From assembly GCA_003695905.1 (NCBI GenBank), contig RFGS01000095.1:1-46395 (forward strand): a stretch of DNA of 46,395 nucleotides, written 5' to 3'. The translations under genes and the position numbers were made by a program. Of the stretch, positions 32,848-43,599 are shown piece by piece. Position 1 is the stretch's first letter. Every line of letters begins with the position of its first letter. The stretch comes from Zetaproteobacteria bacterium (lineage in GTDB: Bacteria; Pseudomonadota; Zetaproteobacteria; Mariprofundales; Mariprofundaceae). Below the pieces are notes generated by a model, which did no database searches, was not told the origin of the DNA, and worked only from the letters and a program-made list of their open reading frames with translations.

Positions 32848-33594
32848 TCAGGGAAGGGTCAGGATTTCATATCCGTCTTCAGTGACAGCCAGCGTGTGCT
32901 CAAACTGGGCCGACAGCGATTTGTCGCGTGTAACCACGGTCCAGCCATCCTTGAGCAATTTCACGCCGGGCTTTCCCAGATTCACCATGGGTTCGATCGT
33001 GAACACCATGCCCGGCTTCAATTCGATGCCCGTGCCCGGCCGACCATAATGGAGCACCTGGGGCTCCTCATGAAACTGACGTCCGATGCCATGACCGCAA
33101 TACTCCCGCACGATGGAGCACTTCTCGGATTCGACATACTGCTGGATCGCATGCCCGATATCGCCAAGGCGTGCGCCCGGCCTGACGGCCGCGATTCCGA
33201 CGTCCAGGGCCCGGCGCGCCACCTCGACCACCTTGCGGGCCTTCACACGTGGAGTGCCGACATAAAAGGTCTTGCTGGTATCGCCATGCCAGCCATCAAT
33301 AATGCTGGTCACGTCGACATTGACGATGTCCCCGTCCTTCAATCGTTTCGGACCCGGGATGCCATGACAGACGACATGATTCACCGATGTACACACCGAC
33401 TTGGGAAAACCATGGTAGTTCAACGGTGCCGGTATGGCACCGTGCTCAATGGTAAAGGCATGAATGAGGTCGTTGATCTCATCGGTCGTTATGCCCGGCT
33501 GAATATGGGGCTCGATCATGACCAGCGCTTGAGCTGCATGCCGGCAGGCTGGTTTCATGGCCTCGATTTCCTCGGGTGTTTTGATATGAATCAT
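32848..33594 (-). CDS. map: Methionine aminopeptidase type I
   Basis: MIHIKTPEEIEAMKPACRHAAQAL; HGFPKSVCTSVNHVVCHGIPG; YCGHGIGRQFHEEPQVLHYG; start trimmed to ATG 33594. Confidence 0.96.
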   Translation of the reverse strand: MIHIKTPEEIEAMKPACRHAAQALVMIEPHIQPGITTDEINDLIHAFTIEHGAIPAPLNYHGFPKSVCTSVNHVVCHGIPGPKRLKDGDIVNVDVTSIIDGWHGDTSKTFYVGTPRVKARKVVEVARRALDVGIAAVRPGARLGDIGHAIQQYVESEKCSIVREYCGHGIGRQFHEEPQVLHYGRPGTGIELKPGMVFTIEPMVNLGKPGVKLLKDGWTVVTRDKSLSAQFEHTLAVTEDGYEILTLP

Positions 33595-33711
33595 GGCATC
33601 CACCTTGCCGCTTGGCGTTTTTTCGGGAAAGCTGTCGTGCAGCGTGCGCATTCTGGACCAATCGTGCGAAAACTGCACGTCTGCCCATGCCATTGAGTGA
33701 AGGAGGTACCC

Positions 33712-34185
33712 ATGCTCGTCTATCTCGCCCAACACGGTCTTGCCCAGCCCAAGGAAACGCATCCGGAACGACCGCTTTCCGACCAGGGACGCGAGGACAT
33801 TGCGCGCTGCGCCGGTTTTCTCAGTCTCTTCGTTCGGCCAAAACCGGCTGAGATCCTGCACAGCGGCAAGCTACGCGCTGCTCAGTCAGCAGACATGTTC
33901 GCCGAGGCCTGGCAGGTCGACCGGGTCAGGGAAAGCGACGGACTTGGCCCCAATGACAATCCCGCCATCTGGCACGAGAGGCTGCTGCGGGAAGGGCGCG
34001 ACCTGATGCTTGTGGGCCACCTACCACATCTTGAGCGCCTGATCGGAATGCTGCTGTGCGGTCGTGCGGATGCCCGTCCCGTGCGCATGCGCAATGGCGG
34101 CGTCACATGCCTGGAGCAGGAGCAAGGGCACTGGCAACTGCTATGGTCAATTCACCCGACGATGTTTTACAGTCAGGACGACTGA
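33712..34185 (+). CDS. SixA-like phosphohistidine phosphatase (histidine phosphatase superfamily, QHG variant)
   Basis: MLVYLAQHGLAQPKETHPERPLSDQGREDIARCAGFL; LVGHLPHLERLIGMLL; SD AAGGAGG upstream of ATG 33712. Confidence 0.85.
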   Translation: MLVYLAQHGLAQPKETHPERPLSDQGREDIARCAGFLSLFVRPKPAEILHSGKLRAAQSADMFAEAWQVDRVRESDGLGPNDNPAIWHERLLREGRDLMLVGHLPHLERLIGMLLCGRADARPVRMRNGGVTCLEQEQGHWQLLWSIHPTMFYSQDD

Positions 34186-34198
34186 AGGCAATCCCCTC

Positions 34199-34507
34199 TC
34201 AATCATCGGCACGCTGGCGTTCGGCCTTTCTGGCGCGAATGCGCGCTTTCTTGGCGTCGACGGCATGCGGATCGCGCGGCTTTCTCGGCAGGGGCCTGTA
34301 GATCTCGACACGATCCCCTTCCTGCAAGGGCTGGGAGAGCTTGACCAGCTTGGCATAGATACCCACCTTGTTCCTGCTCAGGTCAATCTCCGGGAACCGT
34401 TCCAGAAGACCACTCATGCGAATGAGTTCTTCCACGGTCGTCCCCTCTGGCACATCGAACTCCTCGACATACTGCTTGTGGGGCAGCGCATAGACAATGG
34501 ACACCAT
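34199..34507 (-). CDS. rnfH: RnfH-family (UPF0125/RatB) protein
   Basis: MVSIVYALPHKQYVEEFDVPEGTTVEELIRMSGLLERFPEIDLSRNKVGIYAKLVKLSQPLQEGDRVEIYRPL. Confidence 0.92.
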   Translation of the reverse strand: MVSIVYALPHKQYVEEFDVPEGTTVEELIRMSGLLERFPEIDLSRNKVGIYAKLVKLSQPLQEGDRVEIYRPLPRKPRDPHAVDAKKARIRARKAERQRADD

Positions 34508-34950
34508 CACCGCTTCGACTCCCCGGACAGCAACACGGCCCTGTTCTCGAAGGCATGCACCATACTCCTGCACGCCGTCGCAAACAGCGGGCTGGCCACA
34601 AGATCCAGCATCATGCTCTTGAACTCGAATTCGATCGAGAAATGCACACGACAACGCTCAGCGGTCAGATCCTCGAAGGTCCAGACACTTTCAAGGAAGC
34701 GGAAAGGCCCCTTTAGCAGCCGAATCTCGATGATCTTGCCCGGAATGAAACGATCGACGGTCTGGAAAGGGTAGTGCCTTCCCCCCAGCTCGGCCGTCAA
34801 TTCCGCCGTGAGCTCGTCCCCAGTCCGGCTCAGAATTTTCGCCTGCGCCACCCAGGGCAAGAATTCAGGATAACGATCGATATCCATGACCACATCAAAC
34901 ATGGTCTTCGCACTGACGGCCAATTCCCGGGTTTCCTCAAAACAGCGCAT
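34507..34950 (-). CDS. ratA: RatA-like SRPBCC (COQ10-binding START-like) protein
   Basis: AKTMFDVVMDIDRYPEFLPWV; LLKGPFRFLESVWTFEDL; CRVHFSIEFEFKSMMLDLVASPLFATACRSMVHAFENRA. Confidence 0.92.
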   Translation of the reverse strand: MRCFEETRELAVSAKTMFDVVMDIDRYPEFLPWVAQAKILSRTGDELTAELTAELGGRHYPFQTVDRFIPGKIIEIRLLKGPFRFLESVWTFEDLTAERCRVHFSIEFEFKSMMLDLVASPLFATACRSMVHAFENRAVLLSGESKR

Positions 34951-34953
34951 GAG

Positions 34954-36312
34954 CTATCTCCTGCGCTCCTTGTCCACATATGGGTTCCTGCTTGCCGAAA
35001 AAATCAAACGCACGGGCACGCCCGGCAGGTCAAACGCCCGGCGGAAAGAGTGTTCAAGATAGCGCCTGTAGCTTTCGCGAATGGCCTTGGGCCGGTTGCA
35101 GAACATCTTCAGGGTCGGCGGAGCCGTGGCGACTTGAGAGGCATACTTGATCTTCACCGGCAACCCATCAACAGTTGGGGGGTGCTGGGCCTGCTGAGCC
35201 GACTGCAACCAACGGTTAAGTTCGCCCGTTCCAACCTCGAAATGGTTGCGCCGAGCTGCACGCACGGCCTCGCGGAGCAGGCGTTTGATGCCCTTGTGCC
35301 TAGCAGCCGAGATCCGGAAAACGGCGATATCGGACATGCCCCGCATGCGGAAATCCAGGCGATCCGCAAAATGGCGCCACTGATCCTCATCAAGCAGATC
35401 AAGCTTGTTCACCGCCACTATCAAGGCACAGCCCTCTTCCAGAGCCAGATGCATCAATCGCAAATCCTGCTCGGCGATGCCTTCGGAGCCATCCAGAACC
35501 ATGACCGCCGCATCCGCCCGCCGAAAGGCCTGCACGGCCTTGACCCTGGCGACAAACTCGATGACATCCTTGATGCGGGCATGCCTGCGCTGCCCGGCCG
35601 TGTCCACGAGACGCACCATGCCCTCACCATAGGGCAACAGCGTGTCAATGGCGTCCCGGGTCGTCCCTGCAATCGGGCTGACGACCATGCGCTCCTGTCC
35701 CAGCCAGGCATTGATCAACGTTGACTTGCCGACATTCGGGCGGCCGACAACAGCGATGCTTGCCAGCGGCTCCTCCATAGACTCCTGGTCATCTCGAGAC
35801 TCAGGCAGCAGCTTGGCCACATGCTCTCTGAGCCCGCGAACCCCCTGACCATGGATGGCCGAAACGGGCATTGGCTCCCCCAGCCCCAGGGGATAGAAAT
35901 CGTAGGCCAGCTCCTCACGCTCCGCCTTGTTCGCGACCAGCACGACAGGAAGATTCTGGCGCCTGAGCCTGTCGGCCAGATCCCGATCGATTGGCGTCAG
36001 GCCCGCCTGAGCATCCACGACAAAAAGCACCAAATCAGCGACCTCGAGCGCGGCCTCTACCTGGGCATCGATAGCCGGCTGCATGGCATCATGGGCCGGC
36101 TCACCGATGCCGCCCGTGTCGACAAGCATGCAACGTTTCTGACCGAGACTGCAGGCGGACTCGAGCCTGTCCACGGTTACGCCGGGACGGTCTCCAACGA
36201 TGGCCTTCCGGCTGCCCGTAAGCCGATTGAACAGCGTGGACTTGCCAACATTCGGGCGACCCACAATGGCCACGACTGGCAAGCGACCGGCAGCTAACGC
36301 CCCATTTCTCAT
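34954..36312 (-). CDS. der: Ribosome biogenesis GTPase Der (EngA)
   Basis: Two G1 motifs (GRPNVGKSTLFNRL, GRPNVGKSTLINAWL), KH-like C-domain; start trimmed to MRNGALAAGRLPVVAIVG. Confidence 0.97.
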   Translation of the reverse strand: MRNGALAAGRLPVVAIVGRPNVGKSTLFNRLTGSRKAIVGDRPGVTVDRLESACSLGQKRCMLVDTGGIGEPAHDAMQPAIDAQVEAALEVADLVLFVVDAQAGLTPIDRDLADRLRRQNLPVVLVANKAEREELAYDFYPLGLGEPMPVSAIHGQGVRGLREHVAKLLPESRDDQESMEEPLASIAVVGRPNVGKSTLINAWLGQERMVVSPIAGTTRDAIDTLLPYGEGMVRLVDTAGQRRHARIKDVIEFVARVKAVQAFRRADAAVMVLDGSEGIAEQDLRLMHLALEEGCALIVAVNKLDLLDEDQWRHFADRLDFRMRGMSDIAVFRISAARHKGIKRLLREAVRAARRNHFEVGTGELNRWLQSAQQAQHPPTVDGLPVKIKYASQVATAPPTLKMFCNRPKAIRESYRRYLEHSFRRAFDLPGVPVRLIFSASRNPYVDKERRR

Positions 36313-36322
36313 ACTGTCTTGC

Positions 36323-37516
36323 TCAACGCAGGAAATAGAGTACGCCTCGCGAGGTGCGCACCAACACGCCATCGGCGAACGGTACAGGAGCCCTGTCGAT
36401 CCTGCCCGGCAGATCGACCTTACCCTTGAGCTCTCCAAACGCATCGAGACGGAAGACATGCCCATGCTCGTCCGCAACCCATAGAAAATCTCCGGAAGGC
36501 ACAGGACCGACCAGTTCCCCGTCCGTGATCGTGCGTTTCCAGATACTCTGAGCCGTTGCAGGATCAAGCGCATAGACCGCGCCGCGAGTATCGCAGACAT
36601 ACAGGGTACGGTCCTTGACCAAAGGACGGTACTTCAGAGAAAGATTGCGCGCGCGGATCTCGCTGCCATCAGCGGGTGAGAGAAAAAGCAGGCGCCCCTG
36701 ATAAATGGGCACGACCAGCAGAAATTCGTCCTGAAAACTTCCCGGGGCGGAAATCAACAAGGGGTCGGCCAAGGGCACCCGGATCTCGCTGAGTACGGCC
36801 GCGTTGGTGTCCAGCACCAGTTGTCGCTTCCACAACAAATCCCCGGTCTGCAATCGCAGGGCAACGGCATCCCCGCTGTTCATTACCGCAAAGACACGAT
36901 CCCCGGCAACGACAGGGGAACTGCCGGCACGCATTGCCAATCCACCCGGCACCCCTGAAAAACTCCACAGCTTCTTGCCCTGGCTGTCAAAATGATAGAT
37001 GCGGTTGTCCACAGTCTGCACGAGAAAACCCTGCGAGGTTGGAACCGGTTTGCCCTGAACAAGTGAGGACAACTGTTGGCGCCATATGACTCGCTGTTGG
37101 TGAACATCGATGCCATAGAGCCATCCCTCCATGTCCCCCACAACAACCGGACCTTGATCAAGCTGCAAAGCACCCGTTTCGACGCCGCCTTCAAGCGCCA
37201 GCCAACCAAGCTCACTGCCATCGGCATCCAGAAACCGTAGCCGGCCGTCCATACCACCGATGATGATGATTTGCCGACCCTGGTCATCAGCCACACAAGG
37301 CAGACTGAATCCAGCCGGAGCCTTGGGGCGGCGCTGGTCGACATCCACGCGCCAGCGGACAGAAATCCCGGAGGCTACGGGGTTGGAAACAACAGCCTCT
37401 TCCCCGGACTTTGCGTCTTCTGCTTGCTGAGCGAGCGGCCACCATCCCTTCATGCTCGTACAGCCGCCCAATAGCAGGGAAAAGGCCAGCAGAACAGGCG
37501 GCCACCAGCGCATCAA
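36323..37516 (-). CDS. bamB: Outer membrane protein assembly factor BamB (PQQ beta-propeller lipoprotein)
   Basis: Lipobox LLLGGC; repeats of beta-propeller WR..L.....G; MRAGSSPVVAGDRVFAVMNSGDAVALRLQTGDLLWKRQ; neighbour of der. Confidence 0.92.
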   Translation of the reverse strand: MMRWWPPVLLAFSLLLGGCTSMKGWWPLAQQAEDAKSGEEAVVSNPVASGISVRWRVDVDQRRPKAPAGFSLPCVADDQGRQIIIIGGMDGRLRFLDADGSELGWLALEGGVETGALQLDQGPVVVGDMEGWLYGIDVHQQRVIWRQQLSSLVQGKPVPTSQGFLVQTVDNRIYHFDSQGKKLWSFSGVPGGLAMRAGSSPVVAGDRVFAVMNSGDAVALRLQTGDLLWKRQLVLDTNAAVLSEIRVPLADPLLISAPGSFQDEFLLVVPIYQGRLLFLSPADGSEIRARNLSLKYRPLVKDRTLYVCDTRGAVYALDPATAQSIWKRTITDGELVGPVPSGDFLWVADEHGHVFRLDAFGELKGKVDLPGRIDRAPVPFADGVLVRTSRGVLYFLR

Positions 37517-38175
37517 GATGCCCGCTCCACACCGGAAAGCAGACGCTGGATACGATGCTTCAATTCCTCGTCGTGGGATTCGGCATCCAGTGCCTTGCGA
37601 AGATGGCGTGCTCTGTCCTTGGCATCTTCAGCTGCCAGGGCGAGCAGATAATGACGAACCTGCTCGTAGGCCTTGCCCATACGCTGCTCAAGCAGCTCGC
37701 GGGCCGCAGCGGCATCCTTGTGTTGCAAATGCCACTCCGCCAAATCGAGTCTAGCTTGCCATCGCCAAGCATCCATGCTCTTGCCATGATCGATGACCGC
37801 CTGCAGATGCTCGGATGCATGAGCCTCATCCAGCGCAGCCAGTTGCAACTGGGCCATGGGTGCATAGGCAGTCGAGGAGAAATCTTCAACGATACTGTCC
37901 AGCAAGGCCCGTTTCTTATCCACCGATTCCTCGGCCAGGGCCTGACTGTAAGCCATTGCAGCCGCCTCATGCTGCGATTTCACATTCTGGCGCCAGAGCC
38001 CGAACAGGATCAGTGCCACCACCAGCACCAAGCCTGCGATGGCCAGGGGCTTTCGGTTGGCCTCAATCCAACTGACCAATTGCGCTGAGCGCATATCCCG
38101 CTTGAGCTCGTCAAGCTCTGTTGCAGTGATGTCCACTGTTGCCTGTGCTTTGTTCCTGTTTTCCTTATCCGTCAT
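37513..38175 (-). CDS. yfgM: YfgM-like TPR protein (SecYEG ancillary/periplasmic TPR)
   Basis: N-terminal single TM (KPLAIAGLVLVVALILFGLWRQ) then TPR-like repeats; position upstream of bamB-der. Confidence 0.85.
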   Translation of the reverse strand: MTDKENRNKAQATVDITATELDELKRDMRSAQLVSWIEANRKPLAIAGLVLVVALILFGLWRQNVKSQHEAAAMAYSQALAEESVDKKRALLDSIVEDFSSTAYAPMAQLQLAALDEAHASEHLQAVIDHGKSMDAWRWQARLDLAEWHLQHKDAAAARELLEQRMGKAYEQVRHYLLALAAEDAKDRARHLRKALDAESHDEELKHRIQRLLSGVERAS

Positions 38176-38227
38176 GATCCACCTTTCCCATCAGGGTGCA
38201 CGCAGACTAGAATGCGCCCCACCGCTG

Positions 38228-39301
38228 TCAATCCTGGGCAGGCTCGGGCTGCTGGCGTCGTTCCAGAATGATCGACAGCACGCTCTTGACCAGCGCGGCC
38301 AGCGGAATGGCCACGATGACACCCAGAATGCCCATCCAGTTACCGAATACCAGCACGGCCACAATAATCGCAATCGGGTGCAGGTTCACCATTTCTGAAA
38401 ACAGCCAGGGAACCACCAGGTTTGCATCGATCGTCTGAACAACGGCATAGGCCAGTATGCTATACAGCAGGGTATCACCCCATCCCCATTGAAAGAAGGA
38501 CAACAGCACGACCGGGATCGTAACCACGGCCGCACCGACGAAGGGAATCCAGACCGAAAGGCCCGTTAGAACACCGAGCAGAAGCGCATATTCATGCCCC
38601 ATGAAAGCGTACACGGCCCACATGGCCACGCCAACAAGCAAAGCCTCCCAGAACTTGCCGCGAATGTAATTACCGATCTGAGCATCCAGCTCATGCCAGA
38701 CGCGATGCAGCAGGGAACGCTCGCGAGGAAGAAACTGTTGGCCCCATGCCATGAGTTGATGCTTGTCCTTGAGCAGGAAGAACACGAGTACCGGCACGAG
38801 AACCGCATAGACGAGCAGCGTGATCATGCCTGGGATGGAAGAGATGGAAAAGGAAAGCAGCGCTCCTCCCCATTCCTGGAGCTTGGTCACCATGGCCGCA
38901 ATGGTATCCTGGAGGTACTGGGAATTGATCCACTCGGCATGATTGGCCTGGAGATGATGAATCTGTTCGCTGATGGCCTTGATGTAGGCCGGAGTATTGG
39001 AAACGAGCGAACCGATCTGCTGCACGAGCAATGGGATGACCGCCAACATGGCGAAAATGGCGATCAGCAGCGCCCCGGCAATGGTCAGCGAAATAGCCAA
39101 CAAATGTGGCATACGGCAACGTTCGAACAGAACTACGACGCCATCGAGCACATAGGCCAGCGCAATGGCAACCAGCAGGGGAGCAAGCATCTGGCCAAAC
39201 ATGAGCAACACGAAAAAAATTGCCAGGAGGGAAAACAGCAGCATGGCCAGCTGCGCATCCTTCTCGATGCGCTCCCTGAGCCAGTTTATGATATACTGCA
39301 A
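38228..39301 (-). CDS. AI-2E (PerM/UPF0118) family transporter; probable TTG start
   Basis: LLAIFFVLLMFGQMLAPLLVAIALAYVLDG; GKFWEALLVGVAMWAVYAFMGHEYALLLGVLTGLSVWIPFVGA; SD AGGAGAGG before TTG 39301. Confidence 0.9.
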   Translation of the reverse strand: MQYIINWLRERIEKDAQLAMLLFSLLAIFFVLLMFGQMLAPLLVAIALAYVLDGVVVLFERCRMPHLLAISLTIAGALLIAIFAMLAVIPLLVQQIGSLVSNTPAYIKAISEQIHHLQANHAEWINSQYLQDTIAAMVTKLQEWGGALLSFSISSIPGMITLLVYAVLVPVLVFFLLKDKHQLMAWGQQFLPRERSLLHRVWHELDAQIGNYIRGKFWEALLVGVAMWAVYAFMGHEYALLLGVLTGLSVWIPFVGAAVVTIPVVLLSFFQWGWGDTLLYSILAYAVVQTIDANLVVPWLFSEMVNLHPIAIIVAVLVFGNWMGILGVIVAIPLAALVKSVLSIILERRQQPEPAQD

Positions 39302-39780
39302 GCGTTCCTCTCCTGAGGCGCACTGGCCACCAGCCAGGCCGCTAGCAACGTAGCAAGCAGATGAATGACCGAACTGAGACCATGCCACATGGCAAAGGAA
39401 TGCGGAAGCGCGGCCTCGCCAGTGGCCGGAGCCACAAGCGCACGTTGCGCCTTCAAGCCGGCTATCACCGGAGCCACGGCGAATTCATTGATTGCAAGAC
39501 ACATAAACAGAAGCAGGAGCACCAGCCACGCGCTACGCCGGCTCTTCAGGCCCATGCGCCACCAGAAACCGGCTACCGAGGCAAGCAGCATCAGGGCGCC
39601 TATGTTGGCCAGATGAAAGACATGTCCTGCCAGATCTCCCGCCAGGTGCCGGTTTCCCGCATGTGCAAAAAGCTGAGGAGCAACCACATAGCCCGACACG
39701 ACAAGCAGTCCGAACACCAGTGCCAGCGCCAGCCGAGCGGCGCCCACCTGGATACATGCGGGCTGGATGCTCACCGGCAC
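39286..39780 (-). CDS. DUF4149-family membrane protein
   Basis: YVVAPQLFAHAGNRHLAGDLAGHVFHLANIGA...FAMWHGLSSVIHLLATLLAAWLV; adjacent to greA. Confidence 0.8.
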   Translation of the reverse strand: MPVSIQPACIQVGAARLALALVFGLLVVSGYVVAPQLFAHAGNRHLAGDLAGHVFHLANIGALMLLASVAGFWWRMGLKSRRSAWLVLLLLFMCLAINEFAVAPVIAGLKAQRALVAPATGEAALPHSFAMWHGLSSVIHLLATLLAAWLVASAPQERNACSIS

Positions 39781-39789
39781 ACAATCCCC

Positions 39790-40263
39790 TCAACGGTACT
39801 CAATGGCCTGCACCTCGTATTCGCGCTCTCCATTGGGTGCGCGTACCGTGGCGATGTCCCCGATTTCCTTGCCGATTAGGGCCCTGGCAATTGGTGAGGT
39901 TATCGACACCTTTCCAGCCTCGATATCGGCCTCGTCAACGCCGACGATCTGGTAAACGACCTCGGTCCCGCTGTCCAGATCGATCAGGGTGACCGTAGCA
40001 CCAAACACGACCCGGTCACTGTCGATTTGCGAGGGATCGATGATGTGTGCCCGGGCCAACTTGTCCTCCAGCTCCTTGATGCGCCCTTCGTTATGGCTCT
40101 GTTCTTCCTTGGCGGCATGATATTCAGCATTCTCCGAAAGATCGCCGTGCGCCCTGGCCTCTTCAATGGCGGCGATGATCTGCCGGCGTTTCTCGCCCTT
40201 GCGATATTCCAGTTCCTTGCGCAACTGCTCAGCGCCGTTCTTGGTCATCGGTACTCTTTCCAT
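39790..40263 (-). CDS. greA: Transcription elongation factor GreA
   Basis: [76 protein letters not shown]. Confidence 0.97.
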   Translation of the reverse strand: MERVPMTKNGAEQLRKELEYRKGEKRRQIIAAIEEARAHGDLSENAEYHAAKEEQSHNEGRIKELEDKLARAHIIDPSQIDSDRVVFGATVTLIDLDSGTEVVYQIVGVDEADIEAGKVSITSPIARALIGKEIGDIATVRAPNGEREYEVQAIEYR

Positions 40264-40267
40264 AGCT

Positions 40268-43200
40268 TCAATGCACTCCGTGATAGGATTGGATGCTGGC
40301 GACCTTCAAGCCCGTCTCGGCCTGCACAATGGCCTCGGCGGCAGCCAGCCCTCCGGCGATGGTCGTGAAATAGGCAATTTCCTTTTCCAACGCAGCCTGC
40401 CGGATCGATTTCGAGTCGGCAATGGCCCTTGCGCCCTCGGTCGTGTTGATGATGAGATCCACATCGCCGGACAGCAGCCGGTCGACAACATGCGGGCGCA
40501 CCCCCTCATTCACCTTGGGAACCCGCTCGGAAGCAATGCCAGCCTCGTCTAGCGCCTGATGTGTCCCATCCGTGGCAAGGATGCGGAAACCGGCCTCGAT
40601 CAGCTTTCTGGCCAACCTGACCGCAGCTGGCTTGTCCGCATCGCGCACGGAGATGAATACCGTACCCTTGCGCGGCAGGTGAACTCCCGCCGCAAGCTGA
40701 GCCTTGAAAAAGGCCGAGGGAAAATCCTCCGCAATGCCCATGACCTCGCCCGTGGACTTCATTTCAGGGCTGAGCAGGGGATCAACACCGCGGAACTTGA
40801 CGAACGGGAACACGGCCTCCTTCACGGCACGGTAGCCGGACGGTTGCGGAACTTCGAGAACACCTTGCTCAGCGAGTGAGCGGCCAGCCATGATGCGGGC
40901 GGCCACCTTGGCCAGAGGAACCCCCGTGGCCTTGGATACGAAGGGCACCGTTCGGCTTGCCCGAGGGTTGACCTCAAGGACGTACACCGTGTCACCCTGA
41001 ACCGCAAACTGGATATTGAGCAGGCCGCGCACGTTCAAGGCCAGCCCAAGGGCCTTGGTCTGCCGGATCACCTCATCGGCGATATCGCCAGAAATCGAAT
41101 GCGGTGGTAAACAGCAAGAGGAATCACCCGAATGCACACCTGCCTCCTCAATATGTTCCATGATGCCGCCAATCACGACACGTTCGCCATCAGCTAGTGC
41201 ATCGACATCTAGCTCGATAGCACTGTTCAGGAAGCGATCGAGCAACACCGGATGATCTGGAGAGACAGAGACAGCCTCCCGCATGTAGGTCAGCAAGCCG
41301 GATCGGTCATGGACAATCTGCATCGCGCGCCCGCCAAGCACATAAGATGGACGAACAACGACCGGATAACCGATCTCCTCAGCCACCTTGAGCGCCTCAT
41401 CAACGGAGCGTGCCGTTCCGTTCTCGGGCTGGCGAAGCCCAAGGGTCTGCAGCAACTGCTGGAAACGCTCACGGTCCTCGGCGAGATCAATCATGTCCGG
41501 ACTCGTTCCGATGATCGGCACGCCCATGGCTTCCAGCTTGGCGGCCAGTTTCAACGGCGTCTGCCCGCCGAACTGAACAATAACGCCGTCCGGCTGCTCC
41601 GTCTCCACGATGGCCATGACATCCTCAAAGGTCAGCGGCTCGAAATACAGTCGGTCAGAGGTATCATAATCCGTCGATACGGTTTCCGGATTGCAGTTGA
41701 CCATGATGGTCTCATATCCATCCTCGGACAGGGCAAATGCGGCATGCACGCAACAGTAATCGAACTCGATCCCCTGCCCTATCCTGTTCGGACCGCCTCC
41801 AAGCACGACGATCTTCTTCCTGTTGCTGGGCCTGGCCTCGCATTCATGCTCATAGCTTGAATAGAGATAGGGCGTGTGGGCCTCGAACTCGGCAGCGCAC
41901 GTATCGACCCGCTTGAATACCGGCCGCACATCAAGCCTGGTACGGCACTCGCGGACCACATCCTCGGATGTCTGCATCAACTGCGCAAGTCGCGCATCGG
42001 AAAGCCCCTCGCGCTTGGCCCTAAGCCACTGCTCCGTATCCAGGGTATTCGGATGCCTGCCACGAAGCGACTCCTCCAGCTCAATAACCGATCCTATTTC
42101 ACGCACGAACCATGGATCAATGCCCGTGACCTGGCATACACGCTGCTCGCTCCAGCCATAACGCAAGGCCTCACCGATCCACCACAAGCGTTCGGCACCC
42201 GGCACGGCCAGCTTTGTCTGAAGAAAGTCATCGGCATGCACGTCACCGGGCAACACCTTGTCGAATCCCGTGGTGCCCGTTTCCAGGCCACGCATGGCCT
42301 TGCCCAGGCTCTCGGTGAAGGTGCGGCCAATGGCCATCACCTCTCCGACGGACTTCATCTGTGTGGTCAGGCGATCATCCGCGCCCGGAAACTTCTCGAA
42401 TGCAAACCGGGGTAGCTTGGTCACCACATAGTCGATGGTCGGCTCAAAGGCGGCATACGTTTCGCCAGTGATATCATTGCGGATTTCGTCGAGCGTATAA
42501 CCAACGGCCAATTTGGCCGCGATCTTTGCAATCGGGAAGCCCGTGGCCTTCGAAGCCAGCGCGGATGAACGCGACACGCGTGGATTCATCTCGATGATGA
42601 TCAGGCGACCATCCTTCGGATTGACTGCAAACTGGACGTTCGAACCGCCGGTCTCGACACCGATCTCGCGCAAACAGGCAATGGAGGCGTCACGCATGCG
42701 CTGGTATTCCTTGTCTGTCAGCGTCTGGGCCGGTGCGACAGTGATCGAATCGCCAGTGTGCACACCCATAGGATCAAGATTCTCGATGGAGCAGATGATC
42801 ACGCAGTTGTCATTGCGGTCACGCATGACCTCCATCTCATATTCTTTCCAACCGATAATCGATTCTTCAATCAGGATTTCACTGGTCGGGCTGGCTTCAA
42901 GACCGGCCTTGGCGATCTGTTCGAATTCCTCCGGATTATAGGCAATCCCACCCCCGGTTCCTCCAAGCGTGAAGCTGGGGCGAATGATGAGCGGATAGCC
43001 GATCTCGGCAGCCAGATGCCTGGCCTCCTGCATGGAATGCGCAAACCCTCCTCTTGCCATGTCTAGACCGATACGGTTCATGGCTTCCTTGAACAGCTCC
43101 CGATCCTCGGCCTTGTCGATGGCCTCCGGCTGCGCACCGATGAGCTTCACACCATATCGATCGAGAATACCATGCTTATTCAGGCTCAGCGCCGTGTTCA

Positions 43201-43486
43201 ACGCCGTCTGTCCACCCATGGTCGGCAACAAAGCATCAGGACGCTCTTTCTCGATGATCTTGCCCACCGCCTGCCAGGTGATGGGCTCGATATAGGTTGC
43301 ATCGGCAAACTCGGGGTCGGTCATGATCGTCGCCGGATTCGAGTTGACCAGGATGACCCGGTAGCCCTCCTCCTTCAAAGCCTTGCAGGCCTGGACACCC
43401 GAATAATCGAATTCGCAGGCCTGACCGATCACAATCGGACCGGCGCCCAGGATCAGGATGGACTCGATATCCGTACGTCGCGGCAT
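40268..43486 (-). CDS. carB: Carbamoyl-phosphate synthase large subunit
   Basis: [62 protein letters not shown]; duplicated ATP-grasp; C-terminal MGS domain. Confidence 0.98.
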   Translation of the reverse strand: MPRRTDIESILILGAGPIVIGQACEFDYSGVQACKALKEEGYRVILVNSNPATIMTDPEFADATYIEPITWQAVGKIIEKERPDALLPTMGGQTALNTALSLNKHGILDRYGVKLIGAQPEAIDKAEDRELFKEAMNRIGLDMARGGFAHSMQEARHLAAEIGYPLIIRPSFTLGGTGGGIAYNPEEFEQIAKAGLEASPTSEILIEESIIGWKEYEMEVMRDRNDNCVIICSIENLDPMGVHTGDSITVAPAQTLTDKEYQRMRDASIACLREIGVETGGSNVQFAVNPKDGRLIIIEMNPRVSRSSALASKATGFPIAKIAAKLAVGYTLDEIRNDITGETYAAFEPTIDYVVTKLPRFAFEKFPGADDRLTTQMKSVGEVMAIGRTFTESLGKAMRGLETGTTGFDKVLPGDVHADDFLQTKLAVPGAERLWWIGEALRYGWSEQRVCQVTGIDPWFVREIGSVIELEESLRGRHPNTLDTEQWLRAKREGLSDARLAQLMQTSEDVVRECRTRLDVRPVFKRVDTCAAEFEAHTPYLYSSYEHECEARPSNRKKIVVLGGGPNRIGQGIEFDYCCVHAAFALSEDGYETIMVNCNPETVSTDYDTSDRLYFEPLTFEDVMAIVETEQPDGVIVQFGGQTPLKLAAKLEAMGVPIIGTSPDMIDLAEDRERFQQLLQTLGLRQPENGTARSVDEALKVAEEIGYPVVVRPSYVLGGRAMQIVHDRSGLLTYMREAVSVSPDHPVLLDRFLNSAIELDVDALADGERVVIGGIMEHIEEAGVHSGDSSCCLPPHSISGDIADEVIRQTKALGLALNVRGLLNIQFAVQGDTVYVLEVNPRASRTVPFVSKATGVPLAKVAARIMAGRSLAEQGVLEVPQPSGYRAVKEAVFPFVKFRGVDPLLSPEMKSTGEVMGIAEDFPSAFFKAQLAAGVHLPRKGTVFISVRDADKPAAVRLARKLIEAGFRILATDGTHQALDEAGIASERVPKVNEGVRPHVVDRLLSGDVDLIINTTEGARAIADSKSIRQAALEKEIAYFTTIAGGLAAAEAIVQAETGLKVASIQSYHGVH

Positions 43487-43565
43487 GGCGTGTTACTCCC
43501 GGCATTCATCGATCACACGGATGCATACCAACCCTCTTCGACCTGGTGCATCCGGAGCTTGAGGC

Positions 43566-43599
43566 ACAGAAAACGGGCCCGGCGTCACCAGCCTGCCCG
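43566..43599 (-). terminator. Possible intrinsic terminator/attenuator between thiO and carB
   Basis: On minus strand CGGGC-A-GGC-TGGTGAC-GCC-GG-GCCCG then TTTTCTG; imperfect stem with short T tract. Confidence 0.45.

Noticed and set aside
32821-32850. AAAAAAGCCCCAGCATCCCC between hflD and map as a terminator
   Set aside because: I could not draw a stable stem adjacent to the A/T tract on either strand.
34199-34950. ratA/ratB as a toxin-antitoxin module
   Set aside because: These are a conserved START-domain protein and an RnfH-family protein, widespread and not arranged as a typical TA pair; the toxin label is historical, so I do not claim a TA system.
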